From an uncultured Bacteroidales bacterium (GTDB taxonomy: Bacteria; Bacteroidota; Bacteroidia; Bacteroidales; UBA3824): DNA of 39,982 nt. The position numbers were made by a program, and so were the translations under genes. The DNA lies in contig CAJOJG010000039.1 in NCBI GenBank assembly GCA_905234655.1, forward strand, positions 1 to 39,982, given 5' to 3'. The notes beneath the pieces are model-generated. The model saw nothing but the letters and a program-made list of their open reading frames with translations. It had not been told where the DNA came from and ran no database searches. Positions 23,365 to 32,505 of the stretch are shown here, in pieces (position 1 is the stretch's first letter; each line of letters starts with the position of its first letter).

Positions 23365-25464
23365 TTATTTCATATCTCCGATCACATTGATGGCCTCCGA
23401 AATGTAGAGATCCTTTTCAAGTGACTCGAACCAGTTTGTGAATTTCTTTGTCTTTATAGTGTCGCCAGCCACGGACTGCTTGTCCTGAATAAGGAAAGTA
23501 GCCTTCACGCCGGTCTTCTCGTCGCCAATCTTGTTGTACTTGTCGGCATCGTCCTGGATTTCCTTCTGGTGCTTGCGGTAGTTTTCGAGGTTGAGCGAGA
23601 AACTCGACTCGTCGCTGCGCTGCTTCAGGCGGTGGGCGTTAGCGTCAATCTTCTTGAAAACAGGGTTGCTGTCTATGCGGCGGCGGCTTGCTGCCACGAC
23701 GGAAGCCTTGTTATAGTCATGGTGCCAGGTGACGTATGGCGCACGTGGGATTTCGTCGAAAGGCAGCGCGTTGTGCATCTCCTTCTCGCCGACATTCATG
23801 TATGCATACGTGTCGGGGAGGACGATGTCGGGTATGACACCCTTGAGCTGCGTAGTGCCACCGTTAATGCGGTAGAACTTCTGTATGGTCAACTTTATCG
23901 CGCCGAGCGGCTTTATGGCGGAGTTTCCAGTGACATACCGGTCAAAGTCTATCACGCTTTGTACCGTGCCTTTGCCAAAAGACGACTGGCTGCCCATGAT
24001 GATTGCGCGGTCGTAGTCCTGGAGCGCGGCGGAGAGGATTTCGGACGCAGACGCGCTGAAACTATTGACCATCACGACCATCGGGCCTTTGTAAGAAATG
24101 TCCGGGTTTTTGTCCTCGAGATTGCGGATACTGCCATCGCGCGTCTTTACCTGCACTATCGGGCCAGTGCCGATGAACAATCCCGACATGTCGACGACGT
24201 CGCCGAGACTGCCGCCGCCATTATTGCGGAGGTCGAGCACAACGCCGTCAATATTCTCCGTCGATAGCTTCTCCAATTCCTTCTGGACGTCCGTGCTGCA
24301 AAAACGCCCGTTGCGGTCGTTAAAGTCGGCGTAGAACTTCGGAAGGTAGATGTATCCAATTTTTGTCAAACCGTCCTTTGAAGTCAGGACGGCGGATTTT
24401 GCGTATGTCTCCTCGATGATGACCACGTCACGCTCGATGGGGATTTCCTTCAATGTGCCGTCGATTTTCTTGACGCTGAGCTTGACAATAGTGCCTTTCT
24501 TTCCACGAATCTGCCTTACTACGTCGTCAAGCTCCATGTTCGAGATGTCCACAGGCTCCGCGTCGCCCTGCCCCACCTTTAATATAATGTCGTTGACTTC
24601 AAGCTCGCCCTGCCTCCAGCTTGCGCTGCCGGGGATTATGTCGACGACCTTCGTCTGTCCGTTACGGCTCTGGAGAGTCGCGCCGATGCCTTCAAACTTT
24701 CCCGACATCGAGATGTCGAAATTAGCCTTTTCTTCCGGCGGGAAATACTCTGAATGTGGGTCGCAGGCGGCTATGATTGAGTTCAAGAACATGGACATCC
24801 AGTCGGCGTCCTTAATCCCGGCAAGACGTTTCATCCATGCGTCATAGCTTTCCTTGACACTCTTCACAGCGTCCGCCTTTATCTCGTCCATAGTCTTCAC
24901 CTTATAAGAAGTGTCCTTGTCCTTGATGGCCTTTTCCTGGACTGTCAGCTGGTCAGAAATCTTCTCGAGAACGGCGAGCTTGACCAGCTTGCGCCAATGA
25001 TCCTTCAACTCAGCCTCGGAGGACACATAGTCGGTAGAATCGGGATTGGTCTGTATGGTTTCGTTGATGGAGAAGTCCAAATCGCCCGCAATAGCCTCCC
25101 TGTAGTATCCGGCGACTTGCGCCTGCCGTCTCTTTATGAGTTCTGTGGCGATGTTATAGAGGTCGAACCTTGCCTCGCGGATTTCGTCGTCTATGGAGAA
25201 ACGGTACTTCGACAGGATGTAAACGTCCGACTTTAACAAAAACCTCTTTGCGTAGTCAAGCTTGTCCAGATACTCGTCGAAAACCTTTGACGAAAAGTCG
25301 TCGTTAATCTTGATGCTCTCATAATGAGCCTGCTCTAAGGACTGCCGGATTACCGACAGGATTACCTTGTCGCGCTCGTCGGTCTTGATCAGGAACGGCT
25401 TGAAAGCCATGAATATCAAGGCCAAAACCAAGAATATGGCACTAAGTCTAATAATTGTCTTCAT
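23365..25464 (-). CDS. prc: Tail-specific (carboxy-terminal processing) protease, S41 family
   Basis: 699 residues from ATG 25464, where a signal anchor begins (MKTIIRLSAIFLVLALIFMAF). An ATG at 25509 would add 15 polar residues. An N-terminal helical domain comes first, then a PDZ domain (FEGIGATLQSRNGQTKVVDI to KGTIVKLSVKKI). The S41 protease core follows, with VVLDLRNNGGGSLGDVV, the catalytic Ser in NSFSASASEI and the catalytic Lys in SSFGKGTVQS. A DUF3340-like tail completes it. Prc trims periplasmic proteins from their C-termini and affects the envelope. It is cotranscribed with pyk (19-bp gap). Confidence 0.92.
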   Translation of the reverse strand: MKTIIRLSAIFLVLALIFMAFKPFLIKTDERDKVILSVIRQSLEQAHYESIKINDDFSSKVFDEYLDKLDYAKRFLLKSDVYILSKYRFSIDDEIREARFDLYNIATELIKRRQAQVAGYYREAIAGDLDFSINETIQTNPDSTDYVSSEAELKDHWRKLVKLAVLEKISDQLTVQEKAIKDKDTSYKVKTMDEIKADAVKSVKESYDAWMKRLAGIKDADWMSMFLNSIIAACDPHSEYFPPEEKANFDISMSGKFEGIGATLQSRNGQTKVVDIIPGSASWRQGELEVNDIILKVGQGDAEPVDISNMELDDVVRQIRGKKGTIVKLSVKKIDGTLKEIPIERDVVIIEETYAKSAVLTSKDGLTKIGYIYLPKFYADFNDRNGRFCSTDVQKELEKLSTENIDGVVLDLRNNGGGSLGDVVDMSGLFIGTGPIVQVKTRDGSIRNLEDKNPDISYKGPMVVMVNSFSASASEILSAALQDYDRAIIMGSQSSFGKGTVQSVIDFDRYVTGNSAIKPLGAIKLTIQKFYRINGGTTQLKGVIPDIVLPDTYAYMNVGEKEMHNALPFDEIPRAPYVTWHHDYNKASVVAASRRRIDSNPVFKKIDANAHRLKQRSDESSFSLNLENYRKHQKEIQDDADKYNKIGDEKTGVKATFLIQDKQSVAGDTIKTKKFTNWFESLEKDLYISEAINVIGDMK

Positions 25465-25591
25465 TATTCTCTTTCGTTTGTTATCACTGGGTTCTTTATA
25501 TATGTCCATCGTGTTCTGATTTATGAAATTTCATGTCACAAAAATAATACAAATTATGTGATTTCGACTATTTTTGCATTTGTTTTTTTAT

Positions 25592-25620
25592 AAAAAAAGC
25601 CCCACGCCACGCGGCATGAG
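25592..25620 (-). terminator. Terminator of tRNA-Arg
   Basis: On the minus strand CTCATGCC pairs with GGCGTGGGG (8 bp including G-U pairs, loop GCGT), followed by a seven-base T-run. It lies about 30 bp after the tRNA 3' end. Confidence 0.7.
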
Positions 25621-25651
25621 ACTATCTAACTAAAACCCCAAAATAATTAAG

Positions 25652-25725
25652 TGATCCGGGAGCGATTCGAACGCTCGACCCACAGCTTAGAAGGCTGTTG
25701 CTCTATCCAGCTGAGCTACCGGACC
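25652..25725 (-). tRNA. tRNA-Arg (anticodon TCT)
   Basis: The cloverleaf on the minus strand has acceptor GGTCCGG/CCGGATC, D arm GCTC-GAGC, anticodon stem ACAGC/GCTGT with loop CTTCTAA (anticodon TCT), and T arm GAGCG-TTCGAAT-CGCTC. The discriminator base is A and the CCA is not encoded. It reads AGA codons. Confidence 0.94.
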
Positions 25726-25825
25726 CCACATCATGTTAAACTCTAAACCACGGCGCAAAAGTACAGAGTTTTTTTGTATTCTCCAAATTTTTCACGCGCA
25801 TTTTTTTCAAAAAAAACACACCGCC

Positions 25826-27241
25826 CTATCCAAAAAACTGGTCGCGGAAGTTGACAAGGTAGACCTTCCGCGTGGCGCGTGTCAATGCCGTGTAGAGCCA
25901 TCTGAGGTATTCCCGGTCGACCATCTCGTCCGTGAGGTAGCCCTGGTCGATGAACACGTCCTGCCACTGTCCGCCCTGCGACTTATGGCACGTGACGGCG
26001 TAGGCGAACTTGACCTGCAAGGCGTTGAAATACTCATTGTTGCGCAACTCCTTATATACCTCGCGCTTAGTCATTCCGGCATAATCCTCGCACACCTTAT
26101 TATATAGTGATTCCGATTCCTTTGCTGAAAGCGACGGAGCCTCGCTCTGAAGGCACTCGAGAATGACCTTAGCGGAAATCTCCATGTCGCCGTAATCCGC
26201 AAACCTAAAGTCCACATTAACAAAATGGAACCCGTACATTTCCTCATGCCTGCCGACACGCACGACCTCGGCAGTGTCGCCGTTTGCGATGAAGTCCATG
26301 TTCTCCAAGTTGCGCGCATAGAAATAGTTGTTCTTTACGACCATCACAATATCGCCGACCGTCATCTGCTCCTCGCGCCAGAAAATACGGCTGCGTATTC
26401 CGTTGTTATAAATGTTTGCACTTTTATTAGAGCGCGTTATGACGAGCGTCCCGCCCACCCCGGAGCTGTCATACGACCTTTCGAGCTTGTCAAGGAGATC
26501 AACGCCAGTTATGCGCTCGATGTCGTTGAAACCGCCCACTTCAAACTTTGGAAATACCGGCTGTCCGGGCAGTGCCTCCTCGACACGGCGGCGGATGGCA
26601 GTGGCATTGACCAAGATTCCACTGTCCTCAGCCTGCCTGACGACCTCGGAGAGCGACGCCCGGCCGACCTCATATCCATAACAACACAGCGTGCCATAGT
26701 CCAACGCCGGAGAAAAGGCACTGCCCACCGGCGGCAGCTGACCGGCGTCGCCGACTAAGACAAGGCGGCAATTGGTCCCCGAAAAGACATATTGAACCAG
26801 GTCGTCCAACAGCCTTCCCGACCCGAAAGACGACATTCCGTCCGCAGACTGCGAAATCATGGAAGCCTCGTCGACAATAAAAAAAGTGTCCGAAAACAAG
26901 TTGCGGTTAATGGAAAACGCAGCGTCATACCCCGACTGCCGCCGATAGATAGTACGGTGGATCGTATGTGCGGGCATACCCGAATAGCCAGCCAGGACTT
27001 TAGCGGCGCGCCCTGTAGGAGCCATGAGCACAGTCCGCACATTAAACGACGCCAACGTCCTCACAAAAGCCGCCACAAGGCTCGTCTTGCCAGTGCCGGC
27101 ATAGCCACAGAGCAGAAAAATCCCGCCGTCACGGCCATCCGACACAAAAGCCGACAGCCCCTCGATGGCGCGGGACTGGTCGCCAGTGGGCTCAAAACCA
27201 AAATTCCGACGGAACGCGCCGGTAAAAAAATCATTCAACAT
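25826..27241 (-). CDS. RecD-like superfamily 1 DNA helicase
   Basis: 471 residues. Helicase motifs in order: Q-motif region EPTGDQSRAIEGL, motif I LLCGYAGTGKTSL (about residues 43-55), Ia VLMAPTGRAAKVL, motif II FFIVDEASMIS, motif III RLVLVGDAGQLPPVGS, motif V AYAVTCHKSQGGQW and motif VI RWLYTALTRATRKVYLV. This is the compact AAA_30/UvrD_C_2 type without a RecD2 N-terminal HhH region. The type is common in Bacteroidales and is often annotated as an ATP-dependent exonuclease or helicase; no nuclease domain is visible. It diverges from the membrane-protein gene at 27416. Confidence 0.87.
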   Translation of the reverse strand: MLNDFFTGAFRRNFGFEPTGDQSRAIEGLSAFVSDGRDGGIFLLCGYAGTGKTSLVAAFVRTLASFNVRTVLMAPTGRAAKVLAGYSGMPAHTIHRTIYRRQSGYDAAFSINRNLFSDTFFIVDEASMISQSADGMSSFGSGRLLDDLVQYVFSGTNCRLVLVGDAGQLPPVGSAFSPALDYGTLCCYGYEVGRASLSEVVRQAEDSGILVNATAIRRRVEEALPGQPVFPKFEVGGFNDIERITGVDLLDKLERSYDSSGVGGTLVITRSNKSANIYNNGIRSRIFWREEQMTVGDIVMVVKNNYFYARNLENMDFIANGDTAEVVRVGRHEEMYGFHFVNVDFRFADYGDMEISAKVILECLQSEAPSLSAKESESLYNKVCEDYAGMTKREVYKELRNNEYFNALQVKFAYAVTCHKSQGGQWQDVFIDQGYLTDEMVDREYLRWLYTALTRATRKVYLVNFRDQFFG

Positions 27242-27371
27242 TTTTCACATTCGACGATTAGAACGCAAAGATAATCAATATGTTTGAAACAAGAAGAAAA
27301 AAAATCTGAACTTTTTTTGAAAAAAACACAAATTAAGCGACAATTTATTTTTTCAAATGTTTATTATTTCT

Positions 27372-27379
27372 TAAATTTG
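27372..27379 (+). promoter_or_regulatory. Bacteroidota -7 box (TAAATTTG)
   Basis: TAAATTTG lies 36 bp before the ATG at 27416, in the divergent region shared with the helicase gene. The -33 box is not clear. Confidence 0.45.
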
Positions 27380-27415
27380 CGTCAAGAAAACAACATAAAA
27401 AACTACTTAAAAAAA

Positions 27416-28054
27416 ATGATAAAGACAATAATCCATGTAGTACTGGTTGCAGTCATAGCCCTTCTGGCTTACTTCTTGTGGGACAGCATCATGCAGCCGA
27501 TTCGTTTCCAGAAAGTCGCTGAATGGCGTTACGGCCTTACAGTGCAGAAACTCAAAGACATCCGCGACGCGCAGGTGGCATATAAAAGCGTCTACGGCGC
27601 CTACACCGGCAACTTCGACACCCTCGAAGACTTCGTCAAGAACGGCAAGTTGAAGATTGTGAAGGCCATCGGCAACATCCCCGACAGCTTCTACGACAAG
27701 TACCCGAGGAAACTCGCCGAGACAAAGGCAATCGAAGCCGGCATCGTAAAGCGTGACACCGTGGTAGTCAACTGCTACGACTCGCTCTGCAAAGGCAAAT
27801 ACGAAGTTTCCCAACTCAGGATGGTGCCGATAGTAAACGTCCCCTTCGAAATGGCGATGGACACCATCGAGACCTCCTCAAAGTCAAAAATCACAGTCTT
27901 CGAGGCAAAGACACCCAACGACGTCTACCTCAAAGGACTTGACCGCCAGGAAATCGTAAACATGAACGACGAGGCTAAGACAATCGGCAAATACGCCGGA
28001 CTCAAAGTAGGCTCGCTCGTAGAGTTCAACAACAACGCAGGAAACTGGGAATAA
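27416..28054 (+). CDS. Membrane-anchored protein of unknown function
   Basis: 212 residues from ATG 27416. The longer open frame back to 27284 overlaps the promoter and was rejected. A single N-terminal hydrophobic helix (IHVVLVAVIALLAYFLW) is followed by WRYGLTVQKLKDIRDAQVAYKSVYGAYTGNFDTL. That pattern (hydrophobic helix, long amphipathic helix, then YGxYTG) resembles type II pseudopilin/pilin-like N-termini, but no prepilin peptidase site is evident. The rest is mixed alpha/beta and contains a Cys pair (VNCYDSLCKGKYE). Conserved relatives occur in Bacteroidales near the helicase and DUF3822 genes (from memory). A strong terminator follows at 28082. Confidence 0.7.
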   Translation: MIKTIIHVVLVAVIALLAYFLWDSIMQPIRFQKVAEWRYGLTVQKLKDIRDAQVAYKSVYGAYTGNFDTLEDFVKNGKLKIVKAIGNIPDSFYDKYPRKLAETKAIEAGIVKRDTVVVNCYDSLCKGKYEVSQLRMVPIVNVPFEMAMDTIETSSKSKITVFEAKTPNDVYLKGLDRQEIVNMNDEAKTIGKYAGLKVGSLVEFNNNAGNWE

Positions 28055-28081
28055 TCCAAAAAATCACAAAATCATAAAAGA

Positions 28082-28122
28082 AAGGAAAAACCACAAAGAA
28101 ATTTTGGTTTTTCCTTTTTTTT
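28082..28122 (+). terminator. Intrinsic terminator
   Basis: AAGGAAAAACCA (28082-28093) pairs with TGGTTTTTCCTT (28105-28116), followed by a long T-run. Confidence 0.85.
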
Positions 28123-28165
28123 ATTTACCTTAGTGCCGTAAAACAAAACTTGAAAAATCACGACA

Positions 28166-29002
28166 ATGAAAGACATATCGAATTTCACATCATCGTTTAA
28201 CATCAACAAGACAAGCACTTACAGCCTGTCCATCCAAATCAGCCAACGCGGCTACACATACTGCATACTCGACTCGTTCTCCAAAGAATACGTCGCAGTA
28301 AAGCACATCGGATACGGAATGGAACTCGACGACGAAAACCTCTATGACAAAATAAAAGACAACCTCGCCGCCGACGCATTCCTCAGCAAGAGCTACAAGT
28401 CCGTGGACATGATATACGTCACGAGAAAGTCCGTAATCGTGCCAAACCCCATGTTCGACAAGACAAGGCTCAAAGACTTAGTAAGCGCAAACTTCAAGAT
28501 AAACGAAAAGGAAGAAATCCAGTTCAACAAACTGAAATCAATCTCCGCCTGCAATGTGTTCGTAATCCCGTCATACATAACGACTTTGATGGTCAACACA
28601 TTCCCGGAAATAAACTTCTACCACGAAGCCACGCCGCTAATCGAGAACCTCATCAAAAATTGCAGCGAGGAACTGACCATTTCCGCAAACTTCTACTACG
28701 ACTTCATCGACATAGTAGTCACAGAGAAAGGCAAAGTGCTACTATACAACACATTCGCCTACCAGACACCGACAGACGCGCTCTACGCAATATCCTCCGT
28801 GGCCGACAAACTAAAAATCGCCAAGAAGTCGCCCGTAGTCCTCTCCGGCTACATCGACAAGGATGCGGACACATTCAAACTGATATACAAGTACTTCGCA
28901 AACGTCCAGTTCGCACAGTTGAACCGTAACATCACGTTCCCGTTCACCGACATCCCCGAACAGACATTCTTCAACATGATGACACTACCATGCGTATTAT
29001 AA
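28166..29002 (+). CDS. DUF3822 family protein
   Basis: 278 residues matching the Bacteroidota DUF3822 family. It has an actin/ASKHA-like layout with an N-terminal strand pair (YSLSIQISQRGYTYCILD), a middle segment with VFVIPSYITTLMVNTFP, and a later YYDFIDIVVTEKGKVLLYNTF-type phosphate-binding-like hairpin. The function is unknown. The family is regularly found directly upstream of rsmD, as here: the two genes overlap by 13 bp (28990-29002), so coupled translation is likely. There is no signal peptide, so it is cytoplasmic. Confidence 0.82.
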   Translation: MKDISNFTSSFNINKTSTYSLSIQISQRGYTYCILDSFSKEYVAVKHIGYGMELDDENLYDKIKDNLAADAFLSKSYKSVDMIYVTRKSVIVPNPMFDKTRLKDLVSANFKINEKEEIQFNKLKSISACNVFVIPSYITTLMVNTFPEINFYHEATPLIENLIKNCSEELTISANFYYDFIDIVVTEKGKVLLYNTFAYQTPTDALYAISSVADKLKIAKKSPVVLSGYIDKDADTFKLIYKYFANVQFAQLNRNITFPFTDIPEQTFFNMMTLPCVL

Positions 29003-29550
29003 CAGGCATATACCGCAGCAAAGTAATCCACCTGCCATCGTACTTCACCGACAGGCCCACGACCGACATGGCGAAAGTGTCGCTGTTCAACATAATCAGC
29101 AACAACTTCGACTATGAGGAAGTTCGCTTCCTCGACCTGTTCGCCGGAAGCGGAAACATAAGCTACGAAATGGCTTCCCGTGGCTGTCCGGACATCACCT
29201 GCGTGGACAACAACCGCAAATACTGCGAGTTCATAACCAAGAACTTCACGCAGATGTTCCCAAAAAAGTCCCCGGCGCGCGTAGTCACTGGCGACGCCTT
29301 CAAGTACATCGAGCGCAACCCGCTGAACTACGACCTCATATTCGCCGACCCGCCATACGACATGGAGGGCATCGACAAAATCCCGGAAATGATTATGAAC
29401 AACCCCACGCTAAAGCCAGGAGCGATGCTCATAATGGAACACAGCGCAAAGACACGCTTCACCGACATGCTCCACCTCCGCGACCAACGCCACTACGGAA
29501 AAGTCAACTTCAGCTTCTACAGCAAAGAGGAAATGCAGAATGAGGAATGA
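28990..29550 (+). CDS. rsmD: 16S rRNA (guanine(966)-N(2))-methyltransferase
   Basis: 186 residues, normal for RsmD. It methylates G966 in the small-subunit rRNA using S-adenosylmethionine. Evidence: the N-terminal MRIITGIYRSK and RPTTDMAKVSLFNII, the SAM-binding motif FLDLFAGSGNISYEMASRG, and the N6/N2-methyltransferase motif DLIFADPPYDM. It overlaps the DUF3822 gene by 13 bp and ends before a bidirectional terminator. Confidence 0.93.
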   Translation: MRIITGIYRSKVIHLPSYFTDRPTTDMAKVSLFNIISNNFDYEEVRFLDLFAGSGNISYEMASRGCPDITCVDNNRKYCEFITKNFTQMFPKKSPARVVTGDAFKYIERNPLNYDLIFADPPYDMEGIDKIPEMIMNNPTLKPGAMLIMEHSAKTRFTDMLHLRDQRHYGKVNFSFYSKEEMQNEE

Positions 29551-29559
29551 TGAAAAAAG

Positions 29560-29598
29560 AAAGCCCCCGCCAACGACTTGACGAGGGGGTTTCTTTTT
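29560..29598. terminator. Terminator between convergent rsmD and the lipoprotein gene
   Basis: GAAAGCCCCC (29559-29568) pairs with GGGGGTTTC (29585-29593), followed by T's on the plus strand and preceded by A's that serve the minus strand. Confidence 0.75.
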
Positions 29599-29622
29599 AT
29601 ACCGCCACTCCGGTGCGAATAT

Positions 29623-29832
29623 CTACCTGACTACCTTGCCATGCGAAGTAGTCGAGGAGCCTGATTTGCCAGTGGAACTGGAAGAATTGTTGCTGTTGTT
29701 GGTGGTCGAATTACCATTGTTGGAATTGCTGTTGGAGTTGTTGGTCGTTGTCGTCGTACCCAACAAGATGTCACACGACGGCAACATCGAAAGTCCCATA
29801 AGCAATATCGCTGCTACAATTAGTTTTTTCAT
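29623..29832 (-). CDS. Very small Asn/Ser/Thr-rich lipoprotein
   Basis: 69 residues. The N-terminus has a type II signal peptide with lipobox MLPSC (Cys20). After DILLG the mature part is almost wholly Thr, Asn, Ser and Gly, a low-complexity tail ending SHGKVVR. It is 37 bp downstream of the papain lipoprotein gene on the same strand, before the shared terminator, and so may be the last gene of that operon. It is probably an outer-membrane lipoprotein with a flexible, perhaps glycosylated tail (inference). The function is unknown. Confidence 0.6.
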   Translation of the reverse strand: MKKLIVAAILLMGLSMLPSCDILLGTTTTTNNSNSNSNNGNSTTNNSNNSSSSTGKSGSSTTSHGKVVR

Positions 29833-29869
29833 AATTTAGATTTTTAATTTTGTTATACGACATTTAGAT

Positions 29870-31663
29870 TTAGTTGACAGACTTTGAGCCAACCTTGACA
29901 CGCTGAACAACTGCCGACTTGGACAAAGAATTAGCGGCCATGTCAGCCAATCGACCAGATTCTTTATGAGCCCTGATCATCATGGCGATTTCAGCCGAGG
30001 TGTAGGCATTGACATTGTTCTCATTCCTTACATCCTGACAACGGTTCTTTGAGTTCTGCTTTGGGCAAGCATATTGCTTGGAGAGAGTGCGATTTTTGGA
30101 GAGGTTAGACGGATTGCCATTGACGAAAGTAATCGGATTTCCGTCAGCATCGCCAAAGAATAGATAGTTATTATCCTCATCTGTCTCCGAAATGTTGTCG
30201 AAGGCATCGGCGACAAGCACAAGATAATACTTGCCACTGAGATTCGGCAACTTGAAAGGCCACATGAAAGTACTTCCGACTGTTCCGCCACACGCTTCAT
30301 TACAGCTCTGTCCGCTCTTGACATCAATATTGTTCCAAGCAAAACCGCTAATGTTTGCGCTCGAACTGAAACCAAAATAGTTGTACGCATCTGTTGCATC
30401 CCAAGTGCCTTCCATTTTACCCTTTGTGCCAAAGTCATCGGTGTAATAGTCCAGAAGGAGAATGCCATAGTCATTTGCGTTGTAAGCGTTGTAGTAGAGA
30501 AGTGTAATAGCCCAGTCCTGCGACGATGATATTGTGTTGGAACCAGCATTATAGACATCGTAATCACAAGCCCACCACGACTCGCCGTCGATTGTAGTTT
30601 GGTAGAAGTCGAAATTGTCCGATGCAATCAGGTCGTTGCCGGTAGAAACATCGACCACGGTGTTATTCTCGTCAACATCAACCTTATTGCTGCTGCTGCC
30701 GTCGTTGGCGATGAAGGCGCAGTATGCAAATTTCTTGCTGACGAAGAAGTCTTGGTCAACCCAGATGTAGCCATTGTCGCCCCACGTAGTTCCCCACGAG
30801 TTGACGACGAGGAACGCGCCGTTTGCACCCTTGCTGTCGTCATAGCCGGCACAGACCATCGCGTGGTAGGCATGCTGGCCTGTGGCAGTGAACGTAGTCT
30901 GTTTGGTAAGCACCGTCGCATCATTGGTGTACATGAACTCGTCGCCAAGTTCCGCACCGAACACAACCAAATCGCCCTGAGCGAGGTACTGTTTTAGAGT
31001 GTTCTTGTCGAGCTGGATTTCGCGGTAAGAGGCAATCTTGTTGGCACTTGCAGCCGACGACCATGTCGACGACGGACTGCCGGAACAGTTGATGCTCGAA
31101 TATGGCGCAGTGCCCAACGGAGCGACGCCACGGCTGACCATCTTGTCGAATGCAGCCTCGAAATACGTACCGCCACAGCCAGAACCCTTGTCGCTGCTGC
31201 CGATGGACATATAGATGTCGGCGGGGCTGAATGTGTTGCTGCTGTTGAGGGATGAAGTCTTGAGATTGTGGGACTTTGCATAGAGGAACGTGCGGCAGTT
31301 ATACGCCGTCGCCCATGCGACACACGTGCCATACTGACCCTGGTTGCCGATAGGCGGAAGGTACTGACGGAGGTCGACCTTGGAGGGCAAATCGCCGGAC
31401 TTGTTGTTGGCGAGCAGGGCGGCGGTGTTAATGTCGTCCTCGATTTCCGCAGTGTTCTCGTCGCGGCCAAACCAACCGAAGTAGTTGTCGCCGGAGTTTG
31501 AGGAATACTCATTGCCGTTGTATGTCAATACGCTGAACAAGCCTTCGAGGAACTCGTCCCAAGCCGTGCCGTTGCCGTCCTCATCCTCGCACGACTGTAA
31601 CGCCGTGCTACCGAGCAACATGCCTGCCGCTGCGGCTATTGTCATTAGTTTTCTTGTCTTCAT
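29870..31663 (-). CDS. Papain-like (C1) cysteine peptidase lipoprotein, probably surface-exposed
   Basis: 597 residues. The lipobox is ALQSC (Cys25), followed by the acidic EDED, which resembles the Bacteroidota lipoprotein export signal to the cell surface. The peptidase domain spans about residues 93-325 and has all catalytic residues: Gln108 and Cys114 in GNQGQYGTCVAWATAY, His267 in YHAMVCAGYDD, Asn288 in VVNSWGTTWGD. A beta-sandwich region follows (about 350-520) that looks CARDB-like (YDVYNAGSNTISSSQ, DNISETDEDNNY), then a basic helical tail. The start overlaps the stop of the pentapeptide gene by 4 bp (ATGA). The gene therefore looks intact, unlike the papain-like fragment near 15.1-16.1 kb. 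Confidence 0.88.
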   Translation of the reverse strand: MKTRKLMTIAAAAGMLLGSTALQSCEDEDGNGTAWDEFLEGLFSVLTYNGNEYSSNSGDNYFGWFGRDENTAEIEDDINTAALLANNKSGDLPSKVDLRQYLPPIGNQGQYGTCVAWATAYNCRTFLYAKSHNLKTSSLNSSNTFSPADIYMSIGSSDKGSGCGGTYFEAAFDKMVSRGVAPLGTAPYSSINCSGSPSSTWSSAASANKIASYREIQLDKNTLKQYLAQGDLVVFGAELGDEFMYTNDATVLTKQTTFTATGQHAYHAMVCAGYDDSKGANGAFLVVNSWGTTWGDNGYIWVDQDFFVSKKFAYCAFIANDGSSSNKVDVDENNTVVDVSTGNDLIASDNFDFYQTTIDGESWWACDYDVYNAGSNTISSSQDWAITLLYYNAYNANDYGILLLDYYTDDFGTKGKMEGTWDATDAYNYFGFSSSANISGFAWNNIDVKSGQSCNEACGGTVGSTFMWPFKLPNLSGKYYLVLVADAFDNISETDEDNNYLFFGDADGNPITFVNGNPSNLSKNRTLSKQYACPKQNSKNRCQDVRNENNVNAYTSAEIAMMIRAHKESGRLADMAANSLSKSAVVQRVKVGSKSVN

Positions 31664-32505
31664 AGCTTTGCTTTTATTGTTTCTATCAAATTGGTGTTAG
31701 ACTTTTGTAACTGTGTGTTTTCCGAAAAGTCGGTGCTATCTTTAAAAACGCAGTTCGACAACTTAATATTGCCAAGCAGGACTGACCTTTTGAAAAAAGT
31801 CCGGCCCGCAAACTGCGTGTTCGTGAAGTCTATGTCGCCAAGCGCGACTATCTTTATGAACTCCGTGTAGCCATAAAAATGTGAATCGGCAAACATGACC
31901 ATATCCTCCATTCTGCATCGTTGGAAAATAGCCGACTTTCTGAAAAAACTTTTTAAAAAATTTGAGCGGGCGGCGAAGACTGTGCTTACGAATGTCACCG
32001 CCTCGTTGAAATTAGCCATCGCGAACGACGTGCCGTTCCGGAAGTTGCAACCGTCGAAGGCCGCCACGCCATGCACCTTGCTGATGTCGAAGTCGAAGCG
32101 TCCACGGAAGTCAGCCTGGGTGAAATTGACGCCGCGCTTGAACTCGCAGTCATGGAACACGACGTTCTTGTCAAAAACCGTGTACACCTTCTGCGCATTT
32201 TCATGCTCGGAAAAAGTCGTCACGCTGTCCTCGAAAACACAGTTGAGGAACACGATTTCAGGCTCGACATACACCGGCACAATGCCCACAAGCCCACAAT
32301 ATTGTGTGGTTGTAGTGAAGTCGAGCATGCCAGTTATCGTCCTGTCTTTCAGATACACACGCTTTCCCGACCTTAGCGCGCCGATTATCTGTCCGGCAGT
32401 CACGTCGCCCGATGACGGAATGACGGATGCGTCCTTATTGCCGCCACATCCTGTCACTACCGCCATCACGATCGCCGCCACTGCCAACACAAAATATCTT
32501 CTCAT
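31660..32505 (-). CDS. Pentapeptide-repeat lipoprotein
   Basis: 281 residues. The lipobox VVTGC is at Cys20. After a short N-terminal domain (TAGQIIGALRSGKRVYLKDRTITGML), repeats with central Phe follow from about residue 85 to the end: VVFHDCEFKRGVNFTQADFRG, AFDGCNFRNGTSFAMANFN, FKDSTDF. This is the right-handed quadrilateral pentapeptide helix, which acts in protein binding and scaffolding. An envelope-anchored version is unusual. It overlaps both neighbours by 4 bp (Nudix stop and papain start), so the three are translationally coupled. Confidence 0.82.
   Translation of the reverse strand: MRRYFVLAVAAIVMAVVTGCGGNKDASVIPSSGDVTAGQIIGALRSGKRVYLKDRTITGMLDFTTTTQYCGLVGIVPVYVEPEIVFLNCVFEDSVTTFSEHENAQKVYTVFDKNVVFHDCEFKRGVNFTQADFRGRFDFDISKVHGVAAFDGCNFRNGTSFAMANFNEAVTFVSTVFAARSNFLKSFFRKSAIFQRCRMEDMVMFADSHFYGYTEFIKIVALGDIDFTNTQFAGRTFFKRSVLLGNIKLSNCVFKDSTDFSENTQLQKSNTNLIETIKAKL

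Noticed and set aside
27284..27415. 44-codon N-terminal extension of the membrane-anchored protein
   Set aside because: It overlaps the -7 box at 27372-27379 and is a lysine-rich A/T artefact before a clear hydrophobic anchor.
29636..29839. Leu/Val/Glu-rich 67-codon plus-strand frame
   Set aside because: Antisense of the low-complexity Asn/Ser/Thr lipoprotein, which has a proper lipobox.
30599..30997. 132-codon plus-strand frame and similar ones within the papain lipoprotein gene
   Set aside because: Shadows of a gene with complete catalytic residues and a lipoprotein signal.
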